Shown: positions 46,101-54,700 of the stretch, one piece after another
How the letters are laid out: each line of letters begins with the position of its first letter
Numbering within the stretch: position 1 is the first letter of the stretch
Assembly (NCBI GenBank): GCA_017441605.1
Contig: JAFRXD010000086.1
Span: 1-64,000, forward strand
DNA length: 64,000 nt
Origin: Thermoguttaceae bacterium
Lineage (GTDB): Bacteria; Planctomycetota; Planctomycetia; Pirellulales; Thermoguttaceae
Direction: 5' to 3'
Made by a program: the position numbers and the translations under genes
Notes under the pieces: model-generated
Database searches by the model: none
The model's input: only the letters and a program-made list of their open reading frames with translations
What the model was told of the DNA's origin: nothing

Positions 46101-49100
46101 CGATGGGACTGGAATTCCAACTGGCGAAAATTCTTTGATTTCCGGCAAAATCGATCGTCGAGCGAACTTTGTCGTTAACGCCGCGATCGATCGCGAGACT
46201 GTTTCGCGCGAGATGGAAATCGACGGAAGAAACGTTGTTCGGTTTCCCATTGGAATCGAAGGTCGGAGGAACGAGGAAGTCGGGGTCGACACCAATAAGA
46301 CTTCCGACGGCGAAATACCCGGAACCTCCGACTTGCGATTCGTATTCGGCTCGATTTAACGCGACGATCGTATTGTAAAAGTAAAAAGTTGACGTTACGT
46401 TCGAGTCAACGCCTCCGCCGCGGGAGGAGGTCGCGTTACCGGAAATCGCGCAGTTATAGAACGCCGCCGTTCCTCTAATAAAGACTCCGCCGCCGTAACT
46501 CGAAGCGTAATTGCCGTAAATCAAGGATCCTTCGAAGGAGTAAGTTTTGCCGGAGACGGAGCCGTAGACTCCGCCGCCGATATAAGTCGCCGTCCCGCCG
46601 CGAATTAAAGAACGCGAAACGTTTAAGTTCGCCGCGGTGTACACGTTGCCTCCATTGTAAGAGGATCCATCGGCGATATCGAGGGCGATCAACGAGGTGT
46701 CCGCGAATATGGCAAAGACTCGGGAAGCGGCGTTGGCGCTTATCGTAATTCCGGGCTTGCCCTCTTGGTAGTCCCAAATGGACGAGGCGTCGATGGCGAC
46801 GGCTTTGTCGACGACGAGGGAAGAACCGCTCAGGGTAATCGTTTTTCCTATTAAAGACGAGGCAAACTCGATAGTCTCGCCGCTCTCGGCAAATAGAATC
46901 GCCTCGCGAAGGGAGATCAACCCGTCGGTATCGTCGACTACGTCTTGATCGGTCGTAACGACGAGGGATTTGGCTTCCGGTGTTTTCGCGACGGCGAGTT
47001 GATACTCGTAGGCGCCGATATCGACGGTCGCGGTCGACTCCCAGCTCTTTTGCTTTCTTGGGTTTCCGTCAAGGTCGCGAGCGTCGGACGGGACGGAGTT
47101 ATCGCCGCGATCGATCGCGACGCTGTTCGCTACGAGTCGGATATCGACCGACTCCGCATTGGTCAAGGCTCCGTTCGACCCGAAGACGGGCGCGACGACA
47201 AACCCGGGATCGATTCCTATTAAATTATGGTTCGACGAGGGATCCAACGGACCGTAAATGTCTTCGAAGCCCTGGCGTCCGCTCCGATTGAGCGCGACGA
47301 TCGAATTCTGGAAAAGAGGAGAATACGACTCGGCATAGAGACCTCCACCGTAGTTGCCAGCGTAGTTCCCGGCAACGGTGCAATTCGCAAAAGTCCCCGA
47401 ATTGAAGGAAGAAACGTAAATGGCTCCGCCATAGTCGGAAGCGACATTTCCGACAAAGGAACAATTAATGAAGTTGAAGTTTTTCTGAGAATTGTAAAGA
47501 TAAAGGGCGCCTCCGTAATAACCGGAGTTGCCGACAAACTCGCAAGCCTTCGCGACAAGATTCCCCGAAGAATAAATGGCGCCTCCGTAATAACCGGAGT
47601 TACCGGAGAACCTAGAGCGAGTCAGCTCGGCGTCGCAGTAAGAAAGATAGTACCCTCCTCCATAGTAATTCGTCGTCGTCTTATTCCCAACGACTTCGCA
47701 ATCTGTCGTTTTAAGCGAGCCGTAGTAAGCGTAACATCCACCGCCATAGTACTTCGCAATGTTATCGGAAAGGGAGCAGTTAACGAGTTCGCCGTTCGCG
47801 TACGATAAATACAGCCCTCCGCCATTGTTCGTCGCATTGTTGCCGAACACGACGCAATCTTTGAGGAACAGATCATTGTTAGCGTAAATCCCGCCGCCAT
47901 TGTAACCGTTTCCTCCGGTTATCGTTAGTCCGATTAGGGACGCCTTCGTGGAGACGTTAAAGACGCGAGAGGCGCCGTTTCCGCTAATCGCGATTCCCGG
48001 GGCGTCGCTCGTCGCGTCCCAGAGATTGGAGGCGTCGATGGTAATCGATTTATTTACGGAGAGTTCCGTTCCGCCCAGGGTAATAGTCTCGCCTTTTAGG
48101 GAGGAGTGGAAGGTAACGGTATCGCCGTCTTGGGCGTTGGCTAGGGCGTACCGGAGGGAGCCTTGGGTCGTCGCGGAGTCCTCGGTCGTCGTAACGAGGA
48201 GCCTTGCGATCGAGGGATCGTATTCGCAGGGACCTAGGTCGACGACGCCGTTTCCAATTCTTTGAGCGCCGCGCAAGTCGGTATCGACCTCGACATAGGA
48301 GTTGTTTCCTTTGTCGATCGCTTGGGAGTTTTCGGCGAGGCGATAGTCTCCGCCGTTCGGGTCGACGAACAACGGCAACGATTCGTCGTAGCGGTAGTTG
48401 ACGACCCAGGAGGTCGAGGCGTTCGCCCAAGAGTCGAACGAGGAAAGGGACCTGAGGGCGACGACGGAACCGTCGACTTCGGGATTGGTCGGGGCTTCGT
48501 TGTCGACGATGATCGAATTGTAAAACGCCAATTCCCCGGTAACTTCTTGCAGCGCGCCTCCGCCGGAATTGGACGCCACATTATCGACAATGGCGCAGTT
48601 CGTAAAATCGCCAAGTGGGGCGGTCGTTCTGGTCGAGTTAGAATAAGAATAGACGCCGCCGCCTTTAGGAGAGGCATTTTCGGCAATGAGACAATTTTTG
48701 AACAGGGCTACTCCGTCCCAATACAAAGCGCAACCACCCCCGCTGTTATTGGTCTCGTTCCTCAGAATTTCGCAGTTCACAAAACAACTAGTTCCGCCGG
48801 TAACGGCGATTCCGCCACCCTTTAATCCGTCAAACGTCTTGTACGGATCTCTATTTGAGGCGTTATACGAGATGCGACAACGCTCAAAGTATCCCGTAGA
48901 ACCGATTTGAACGTAAACGCCACCGCCCCAGCTTCCTGCCTCGTTACGCGAGATATCGCAATCAACGACCGTTGCGTTTCCATTGCAAACGCGGATCGCC
49001 CCGCCTCCGCCGGGTTTATAGGCGTTTCCAGCCTCGCTTACGATCGAAATAGCTTGATTTCCGGTAAAACTACATCCCTCGAAGGTCGCGATTCCCTCGA

Positions 49101-51711
49101 CGTTGGCGCCACCGCCAAGAACCGCCGAATTGTCTCTAAAGTCGCATAGCGAAAAGGTCGCGGTAGAAGAACTTGAAACGCAAACGCCGCCTCCGCGGGA
49201 GTATATGGAGACGTCGATATCATCGAAGCGCCCGTCCGCGCAACAGGAGACAAAGGCGCACTTTTCAAAGTTCGCGTCCGAAAGCAAGTAGGCTCCGGCC
49301 CCGTCGTCGGCGCGCCCGTTGGCGATGGTCAAGCCGACAAATGATGTTTTGGCTTGAACGTAAAAAACGCGCGAGAGGTTGTTTCCGTCGATCGCGACGC
49401 CCGGGGAATCGTTCGTCTCGTCCCAAAGATTCGAGGCGTCGATAGTAATCGATTTAGTTATTTGGAGTTGAGTTCCACCTAAGACAATCGTCGCGCCTTT
49501 TAGAGAGGAGTGGAAAGTAATCGTATCGCCGTCTTGGGCGTTGGCTAGGGCGTAACGGAAGGAGCCTTGGGTCGTCGCCGAGTCTTCGGTCGTCGTTACA
49601 ATAAGATCGTAGTCGCTCGGGTCGAACTCGCAAGCTCCGAGATCGACGTTTCCGTCGGCGATTCTTTGAGCGCCGCGCAAATCGGTTTCCGTCGAGACAT
49701 AGGCGTTATTACCTTTGTCGATCGCTTGGGAACAGTCGGCGAGTCGATAATCTCGGCTCGCTTTATCGATAAATAGGGGCTTCGAGGAATCGGGGACGTA
49801 GTTTACGACTCCGGAATTCGAGGCGTTCGTCCAAGCGACGTAAGAGGAAAGGACGTTGTTGGCGTTAACGGCGGCGGTTTTGTAAATTTCGTTATAGCTC
49901 TGGTTGTTAGGGGCGGAATTAGAGTCGATAATCGAGTTGCGAATCTCGGTCGCGCCATAGGCGGCGAGTCCGCCGCCGCAGTACGATTTCGCGGTATTGT
50001 CAACGACGGTCGCTCCGGTAATGGTCGAGTTCCCAATCAAGTAAAGCCCCCCGCCGTAGCATTCCGCTTGGTTGCCGGAAATAAGCGCGTTCTCAACGTC
50101 GACAGCGGAAGAGCCCAGAGAAAAAACGCCGCCTCCATAGCGAGCGCTATTGTCCGTAATAATCGTATTTTTAATAGTTACGTTCGCGTAATCGAGCGCC
50201 TCGACGCCGCCGCCATAGATCGTCGCGGCATTGCCGGAGACAACGGAATCGAGTAGCGCGGCGCTCGTCGGATCGACAAAGGCGATCGCCCCTCCCCCAT
50301 AATTGGACGAGTTGTCGTTAAAGGAACTTTGGCAAATCGTTACGGAGGCGGCTCCTCCGGCGTAGAGCGCGCCTCCGTTGGCGTAAGAAGAGGTCGCTCC
50401 GCTCGCGGTCGCTTGGTTCCCAGAGAAGGAACAGTTTTGAACTTCGGTATTTCCATGGGAATATAGGGCGCCACCGCTAGCGATGGCGGCGCGGCTGGAA
50501 GAGACCGAAATGGAGTTGTTCGAGAAATCGGAGTCGATCAGGGTCAAAACGCCTTTGTTGCAAATCCCTCCGCCGCAAACGTAGATATCGTACGCGGCAT
50601 TAGACCCCCAAGAGGCGGAATTGTTCTTGACGACGCAGTTCGTGACACTCGCGGAGGGCAATTCGAGATAAAGCCCTCCGCCCCAACCGGCGTTGTTATC
50701 GGAAATGTTGCACCCTTCGAGAATCGCGACGTTTCCAGTCGCGCAGATCCCACCGCCGTAGCATTTATTATCCTCCGTAGTTCCCGGGGAACCGGAGTAG
50801 TTTCTCGCGCCGTTATTGAATCTAACTTCGCAGTCGTAGAGAGCGAGCTCGCCCTCAGCGCAGATTCCCCAGCCCCTAACGTCAAAAGTCGCGTCCGAGA
50901 CATATACGGATCCGCCATTGGAGTCGATTTTGGAGTCGGTAGCGGTCAATTTTCCGGAGGAATAAACGCCAAGTCCTCGAACGATCGCGTCTTGTCCCGA
51001 GACGGAAAAGTTCGTCGAGTTCCCGCCAATCTTGCAATTCGTCAAGGTCAGATCGCCCGCGTTGTAAATACCGCCGCCTCTAAGGTCGTACGAGGACGTC
51101 GGAACAAGCCGGTTCTCGGAGACAAGGCACTTATCCATAACGACGGTCGTTTCCGAGTCGATATAAACGCCCGCGCCTTTCTCCGAACATCCGCCCGTTA
51201 TCTTTAAACCGATCAACGTCGCAAGCGCAGAGCTTTCGTAAGGCAAAGAGGCCCACATATTCTTGACGTAAAACGCCCGATCAACTCCGTTGGCGTCGAT
51301 CGTTATCCCGGGCGCGTCCCGTTCGTCGTCCCAAAGACTCGTCGCGTCGATCATCAATAAATCGTTCCGGTACAACGAAATCTCAAGTGTCCATCCAAGC
51401 GTTATCGTTTTCCCCTTGAGATCCGGCGAAAAAGTAATCTCCTTCTCCGAAACGGAATTCGCGTATTGAATCGCCTCGCGCAGGGAAACGATACCGTCAG
51501 TCGGATCGACAACGTCGAGGGTCGTCGTTACAATCAACGAGCGCTCTTCGCTCTGAGGATCCACCGGGCTCGCGCTCAGCAAGGAGCGGTCCTCCAATGA
51601 TTCTACGCGCAACTTGCGCGGTTGGGGCGATTTCCCCTTCAAGGCATCCTTATTCGAAACAAAACGCTCGAAAACCGCGCGGACGACGCGGGAAAAGTTA
51701 TTGGGGCTCAT
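40102..51711 (-). CDS. Giant surface protein with six beta-helix units, PPC and eleven FN3 (3869 aa)
   Basis: Start at ATG 51709-51711 (MSPNNFSRVVRAV), matching its paralogues; the 200 codons further upstream overlap the neighbouring gene and are arginine/proline-rich nonsense. VESLEDRSLLSA sits at residues 36-47. Five beta-helix units follow (~58-2235; several with SLREAI or TTTEDSATTQGS starts and SQAIDKGNN ends), then FN3, a PPC domain (~2326-2441, ELTLHNPTDVDWFKF and LPADSYFVRVKN), a sixth beta-helix unit (~2448-2908), ten FN3 modules (~2911-3821), and the tail DLELGDSLDALARSL plus basic residues. No signal peptide or transmembrane helix is seen. Inferred role: secreted or surface adhesin or polymer-binding protein. 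The last ~540 codons are almost identical to the gene beyond 61005. Confidence 0.9.
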   Translation of the reverse strand: MSPNNFSRVVRAVFERFVSNKDALKGKSPQPRKLRVESLEDRSLLSASPVDPQSEERSLIVTTTLDVVDPTDGIVSLREAIQYANSVSEKEITFSPDLKGKTITLGWTLEISLYRNDLLMIDATSLWDDERDAPGITIDANGVDRAFYVKNMWASLPYESSALATLIGLKITGGCSEKGAGVYIDSETTVVMDKCLVSENRLVPTSSYDLRGGGIYNAGDLTLTNCKIGGNSTNFSVSGQDAIVRGLGVYSSGKLTATDSKIDSNGGSVYVSDATFDVRGWGICAEGELALYDCEVRFNNGARNYSGSPGTTEDNKCYGGGICATGNVAILEGCNISDNNAGWGGGLYLELPSASVTNCVVKNNSASWGSNAAYDIYVCGGGICNKGVLTLIDSDFSNNSISVSSSRAAIASGGALYSHGNTEVQNCSFSGNQATASGATSSYANGGALYAGGAASVTICQSSFNDNSSNYGGGAIAFVDPTSAALLDSVVSGNAATIYGGGVEALDYANVTIKNTIITDNSARYGGGVFSLGSSAVDVENALISGNQAECYGGGLYLIGNSTITGATVVDNTAKSYCGGGLAAYGATEIRNSIIDSNSAPNNQSYNEIYKTAAVNANNVLSSYVAWTNASNSGVVNYVPDSSKPLFIDKASRDYRLADCSQAIDKGNNAYVSTETDLRGAQRIADGNVDLGACEFDPSDYDLIVTTTEDSATTQGSFRYALANAQDGDTITFHSSLKGATIVLGGTQLQITKSITIDASNLWDETNDSPGVAIDGNNLSRVFYVQAKTSFVGLTIANGRADDGAGAYLLSDANFEKCAFVSCCADGRFDDIDVSIYSRGGGVCVSSSSTATFSLCDFRDNSAVLGGGANVEGIATFEGCSFTGNQAISIVSEAGNAYKPGGGGAIRVCNGNATVVDCDISRNEAGSWGGGVYVQIGSTGYFERCRISYNASNRDPYKTFDGLKGGGIAVTGGTSCFVNCEILRNETNNSGGGCALYWDGVALFKNCLIAENASPKGGGVYSYSNSTRTTAPLGDFTNCAIVDNVASNSGGGALQEVTGELAFYNSIIVDNEAPTNPEVDGSVVALRSLSSFDSWANASTSWVVNYRYDESLPLFVDPNGGDYRLAENSQAIDKGNNSYVEVDTDLRGAQRIGNGVVDLGPCEYDPSIARLLVTTTEDSATTQGSLRYALANAQDGDTVTFHSSLKGETITLGGTELSVNKSITIDASNLWDATSDAPGIAISGNGASRVFNVSTKASLIGLTITGGNGYNGGGIYANNDLFLKDCVVFGNNATNNGGGLYLSYANGELVNCSLSDNIAKYYGGGCYAYYGSLKTTDCEVVGNKTTTNYYGGGYYLSYCDAELTRSRFSGNSGYYGGAIYSSGNLVAKACEFVGNSGYYGGALYLYNSQKNFNFINCSFVGNVASDYGGAIYVSSFNSGTFANCTVAGNYAGNYGGGLYAESYSPLFQNSIVALNRSGRQGFEDIYGPLDPSSNHNLIGIDPGFVVAPVFGSNGALTNAESVDIRLVANSVAIDRGDNSVPSDARDLDGNPRKQKSWESTATVDIGAYEYQLAVAKTPEAKSLVVTTDQDVVDDTDGLISLREAILFAESGETIEFASSLIGKTITLSGSSLVVDKAVAIDASSIWDYQEGKPGITISANAASRVFAIFADTSLIALDIADGSSYNGGNVYTAANLNVSRSLIRGGTATYIGGGVYGSVSGKTYSFEGSLIYGNYASSYGGGVFIRGTAAFYNCAISGNATSSRGGGVDSNVTSTFYFYNTIVALNRAEYESQVGGSGYFAVGSLIGVDPDFLVPPTFDSNGKPNNVSSVDFHLARNSLAIDRGVNDKVRSTIDFAGNQRIFASWNSSPIVDCGPYEFQETFVKNPEAPSVVVTTAEDLVDEFDGKISLREAIAYANQGDTITFAPDLQGATIALGGVDLYVGTPVTINGTGRDITISGSNKSRVFTVQADSTIKGLTIAEGNAYQGGGLYSSASLTMENCAIVGNYANSYGGGVYLRAGTSTFSNCSISGNAMNSSGYGAGLYCYSGSRSFVGCEITGNTGATYGGGAYLDFGTSTFSNCLISDNSSSSGGGAYIYDGMGSYVNCTIANNSATYSGGVRCYYGTHNFDNSIIASNTATQSGDDADCFNATVNARNVLSSYDAWSNASNSGVVNYLYDPAIPLFADATESYRLASDSQALDKGDNSLTSAEFDIVGNPRVYNGIVDLGAYEYLPRLAAPTLSATPAKTAITVKINVVENATRYVLEYGTDPNFRNCTTKTYSTTGAKTISGLTPGVRYYFRVQATATNFDASLWTSIQATTNLDPDAYETNNTRAQAYDLGILSGDSTRELTLHNPTDVDWFKFATNYEGKKRHYVEVTYDPAEGFADVSLELCDADGNLVAASNGGTGLEKISLVGLPADSYFVRVKNEAREPISYSMRIVAPITENDFQTWTVTTAEDSATLEGSLRWILAQVEDDDNVVFDNSLKGATITLCGSELLLDKAIAIDASSLWDAANDAPGIAVSGAGLSGVFVVESAAKLIGLTITEGNADKGGGALVTSENVEFFNCFFVSNQGRYGACVDVIAGGSATAYECRFVNNAASYTGGAVHSWKGGTFVAVNSIATNNNAVSYGGAFDSDGLIELRDCYVASNSSGNLSGGFHVGMLGTGTVERCVFCENEAAFGGAMSVNGVASIVDSSFQSNVALNGSGGALYGKGAVTASRCSFMGNEAARYGGAAYFFSGSNSIQNLSITDSLIAKNRANATGGVHLTGSTNNVNTRADLRNVSIIDNEGEGAEIYTTGTLSLYNSIVAIGRAGIQADGIKAVVTGRNVLSSFASWSNASDEGVVNYLYDPDLPLFFDSVNGDYSLAASSQAVDKGDNSLVATELDLAGNPRINGDSVDLGAYEFYVRALATPTLSSSTTNSAIVLRIGAVQGAQKYVVEYGTDPTFATFASKTYSTAGVKTISGLTSGTIYYVRAKATSTTAPESPYTETLTLIPGGLALAAPNVSATSTKTSVVLKIDAVPNADAYLLEYGTSPDFVGAKTKIYSTEGAKTISGLTFGTLYYFRVKATSNSEDVRDSEWTTLARAAGQLNDVSASILAVDVRSITLKVVAVTGASGYAVELATNSQFDDSSIFVDESAGTITVGELNPSTQYYLRVKALGDDVSRVDSAWTEPLVATTLDDTPTLDAPSVQASSNSDSITFDVAPVSGASALVLQYSLDPNFANAIERVGTFGATTISNLTPDTIYYFRVKAIGEGALDSDWTVGCVATLPVLEPLDVPTISLSGTKTAVVVKISAVDDAQKYVVEYSTDANFATFSTKTYSSSGVKTISGLTSGTWYYVRAKATATGRADSEYCVKSKIYTGGQLAMPVVSASAIKTSITLNIKPVTNGEKYVVEYGENEDFSNAKTKTFNSGVRTITGLTFATKYYFRVKATGSAANDSMWNVLSYSAGQLATPKTYATSVGSDLVVVKSYNSANASGYEVRYSTSPDFSNAQYATCGATSSCRVDGLTPKTKYYFSARALGDNVSRVNSNWSTSFSATTKEGAPALNAPTLSCSANSTELDLVIGAVPNATRYVLEYGTSPNFSSATSVSLSSPGALSLADLNPGTTYYVRVKATAANYLDSPWASASATTTAASPVPPTVAVTPNKTSIVLKINPVDGAAKYVLEYGTDPSFATCATKTYTTSGAKTLSGLASGTTYYFRVKATATGVADSEWNEFQARTTGLAAPSVSASVTKSAVVLNIGAVDGAESYLVEYGTDSSFSSSSTKTYPSSGVKTISGLTSGTTYYFRVKATSTSQGESSWTTLTAKTTAANDLTPAPRIVTPAIVVLYDQELDDALDLELGDSLDALARSLVSSREEKR
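40252..41870 (-). repeat. Duplicated C-terminal FN3 cassette, copy 1
   Basis: Collinear with 61119-62737 at a constant offset of 20,867 bp at all three anchor points I checked (40254, 40334 and 41831). Identity is very high; for example a ~180-bp stretch near 40381 has two mismatches. It codes for about six FN3 modules. Confidence 0.88.
42990..51540 (-). repeat. Six right-handed beta-helix units interrupted by FN3 and PPC
   Basis: Units lie at about 49.62-51.54, 48.23-49.61, 47.00-48.22, 46.09-46.98, 45.01-46.08 and 42.99-44.37 kb. Each runs from a CSLREA-like opening to an AIDKGDN...DLGAYE ending. Confidence 0.82.
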
Positions 51712-51772
51712 AGGTTCGGTTTTTCTTAAAGGGGATTGCGAGGGTAAAAGGGGGGAAAACGAAAAGGCTCGA

Positions 51773-54700
51773 CTACGGTCGGACGGCGGCTTCGGCGAGC
51801 AGATCCCAGAACTCTTCGAGCTCCTCGAACTCGTCGAGGCAGGCGTCGTCGAAGGGGGACTCGGCGTCGAGGACGGCGCTCGAGGCGGGGGGCGTCGTCG
51901 CGGCGGTAAAGCGAACGGGGACGGAATCGTCGTAACCCGGGGCGGTCGAGCGGAGGCGGAAGTAGTAGGTCGCGCCAGATTGCAACCCCGTAATGGTTTT
52001 GGAACCGGCGGTCGCGTAGACTTTCGTCGAGTAGGTCGTGAAGTTCGGATCGAGTCCGAAGTCGAGAACGTACTTTGTCGCGCTCGGGACGGCGGCGAAC
52101 TTAACGACGATCGAGGTCTTGACCATCGTAAAGGAAACGGAGGGCGCGGCGAGCTCGCCTTGATAGGAGACCGTGCTCTTGACGAGGGTCGAGGTCCAGG
52201 CGGAATCGCAACGGTTCGTTCCGTCTCCCAAGGCTTTGGCGCGGAAGTAGTAGGTCGAGTTTTCGTCGAGCCCGGCGATCGTCTTGGCGCCAAAGGTCGA
52301 GAAGGAAACAAGGGTCGAGTCGGAGAAATCGGGGCTCTTGGAGTATTCGATCGCGCATCCGACGGCGTTGGGGACGCTCGTTACGGAAAATTCGACGCGG
52401 TCGTAGTTTACGCCTGTCGATTTGAGGGTCGTCGAGGCAAGCTGGCCCGCCGCGAAGGAGATCTCGGACCACTTCGAGTCGTTGACGCCCTCGCCGATCG
52501 CTTTAACGCGGAAGTAGTAAGGGGTTCCGAACGGGGCTTTGGTAAAGGTTTTCGGACCGCTCGTTTTATAGGTCTTCGCGACCGCGTCGGAGAAGTCGGG
52601 ATTCAAGCCGTATTCGAGGACGTATTGGTCGGCGTCGTCGACCGGTTTAATATTGACGACGACGGCGGTTTTGGTCGCCGAAGCGGAGAGATTGGGCGCG
52701 GTTAAGGTAAGTCCGCCGGGAATCAGGGTCAGGGTCGAGCTCGGGGAATCGTCGAGTCCCTCGGCGACGGCGCGAACGCGGACGTAGTACGGAGTTCCAG
52801 TCTCAAGCCCCGAGAAGGTCTTCGGTTGCGCGACGGAAGTATAAGTCTTCGTTTTGCAAGTCGCGAAGGTCGGGTCGGTTCCGTACTCGAGCACGTAGCG
52901 CTCCGCCCATTCGACTGGATAAATCTTAACGACAATCGCGGTTTTGGTCGTCGAACCGGCGATTTCGGGCGCGGCGAGGATCTTAACGACGGGAACGGGG
53001 GCGGAAAACTCGAGGGAATAGGGAGTCGAGTCGCCGGACGCGAGGTAGTTAAAGGCGCGAACGAAGTAGGTTCCGGCGGGAAGCGCCTCGATAGAAATCG
53101 TTTCGACGCCGGTCGTTTCACGGGAGGCGGCGACGAGCGCGCCGTTCGCGTCGTAGAGCTCCAAGTCGACGTCGACGGTCGCGCTTTGGGGGTAGGTCAA
53201 TTTAACGAGGCGCCCTTCTCCGTCGGGATCGCTCAGAACGAACTTGAACCAGTCGACGTCGGTTCCGTCGTGCAACGTGAGATCGCAACGCGATTCCCCG
53301 GAAAGGGTTCCGAGATTGGTCGCGGCTTCGATGGAATCGTTCGGCTCGAACAGGTCGCGCTCTCCCGAGGTCGAGAGAACGAGCTCCGACCAGACGGAGT
53401 CGACGAGCCCGTCGGCGATCGCTTTGACGCGAAGCCAATAGGACGTCTCGGGGGTCAGTCCGTCGATCGCGAAAACGCCGTTTCCAACTAAGGTTAGGGA
53501 GTTCTCAAAGGTCGGGTCGGTTCCGTATTCGACGACGAATTGAGTCGCGTTGGGAACGTCGGTCGCGACGAGGACGATCGATTTATCGGAAACGGTCGCG
53601 GCGAGAATCGGTCGATCGAGTGTTCCTTCCGGCAGGCTCGCGGGGGGCGCGAACCGGAAGGAATAACGCCCGGTCGCGGGGGACGCGCTTCGGTTGTAAA
53701 CCCTTAGGCGATAGGCTCCGGCGAGGAGATTGGCGAGGCTTAGCTCGTCGACGTCGCCGGAGCGCTCGGAACCGGCGACGAGACGCCCTTCGGAGTCGTA
53801 AAGGAGGAGACCGAGGGCGAAGCGGTCGGCGTCGTAATCGTAAAGGGCGCGAACAACGTTCTCTTCGCCTCCGTTGGCGACGATCGCGAAGGAATACCAG
53901 TCCTCGTCTGTTTCGGAGTGGAATGTGAATCCGGTAAATTCGGCGGACTCGGAAAGGGTTCCGAGGGAGCGACTCGCGTCGATCGAATCGTTGGGCTCGC
54001 AGTAATCGCGGGGGATCGTCGTGGTTTCGTCGAATTCGAACCAGGCGGACTCGCGGGCGTCGGCGACCGCTTTGACGCGGCAGTAGATCCGGACGCCCTC
54101 GGGCAAGTTGTCGAGGGTTTTAACGCCCGAGGTCGCGTAGGTTTTAGTCGAGGCGTTTTCGTAGCCGGGGTCGGTTCCGAACTCGAGAACGTAGGTCTCG
54201 GCGCCATCGACTTCGGTCAAGTCGACGTCGAAGGAGTTTCGATTAATCTCGAGAATCGTCGCGATCGGGGCGTCGAGGGCGTTTTCCTCGGGGGCGAGGA
54301 TCGCGAGCTCGTAATCGACGACGCCGGGTCTCGGGGAGGCGTTATAGACGCGGAGCCAGTAGTCGCCGGGTCGGAATTTCGCGAGGGAAATCGTTTCGAC
54401 GTCGGAGGTTCCGTTGGCGAGGGCGACGCGCTCCCCTTGCGAGTCGAAGAGCTCCATATCGAGGTCGGCGCCGATCGTTTCGGAGAAGGTCAGGCGAATC
54501 TCGCGGTCGGAACCGCAGGTCGCGGCGAGGGAGAATTTGAACCAGTCGACGTCGGAGTCGGAATGGAGGTTCAAGGCGCGCGTCGACTCGCCGAAAACGG
54601 TTCCCAGATCGAACGCTTCGTCCAACGCGTCGTTCGGCTCGCAGGCGTCGCGCGGGGCGTCGGTCTTAACGGAGATCGCGGTCCATTCGGACTCCGCGGC

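Noticed and set aside
51712-52311. 200-codon upstream extension of the 3869-residue gene
   Set aside because: The extension is proline/arginine/serine-rich, overlaps the C-terminal FN3 coding sequence of the next gene, and has no family features. The ATG at 51711 matches the paralogue starts.
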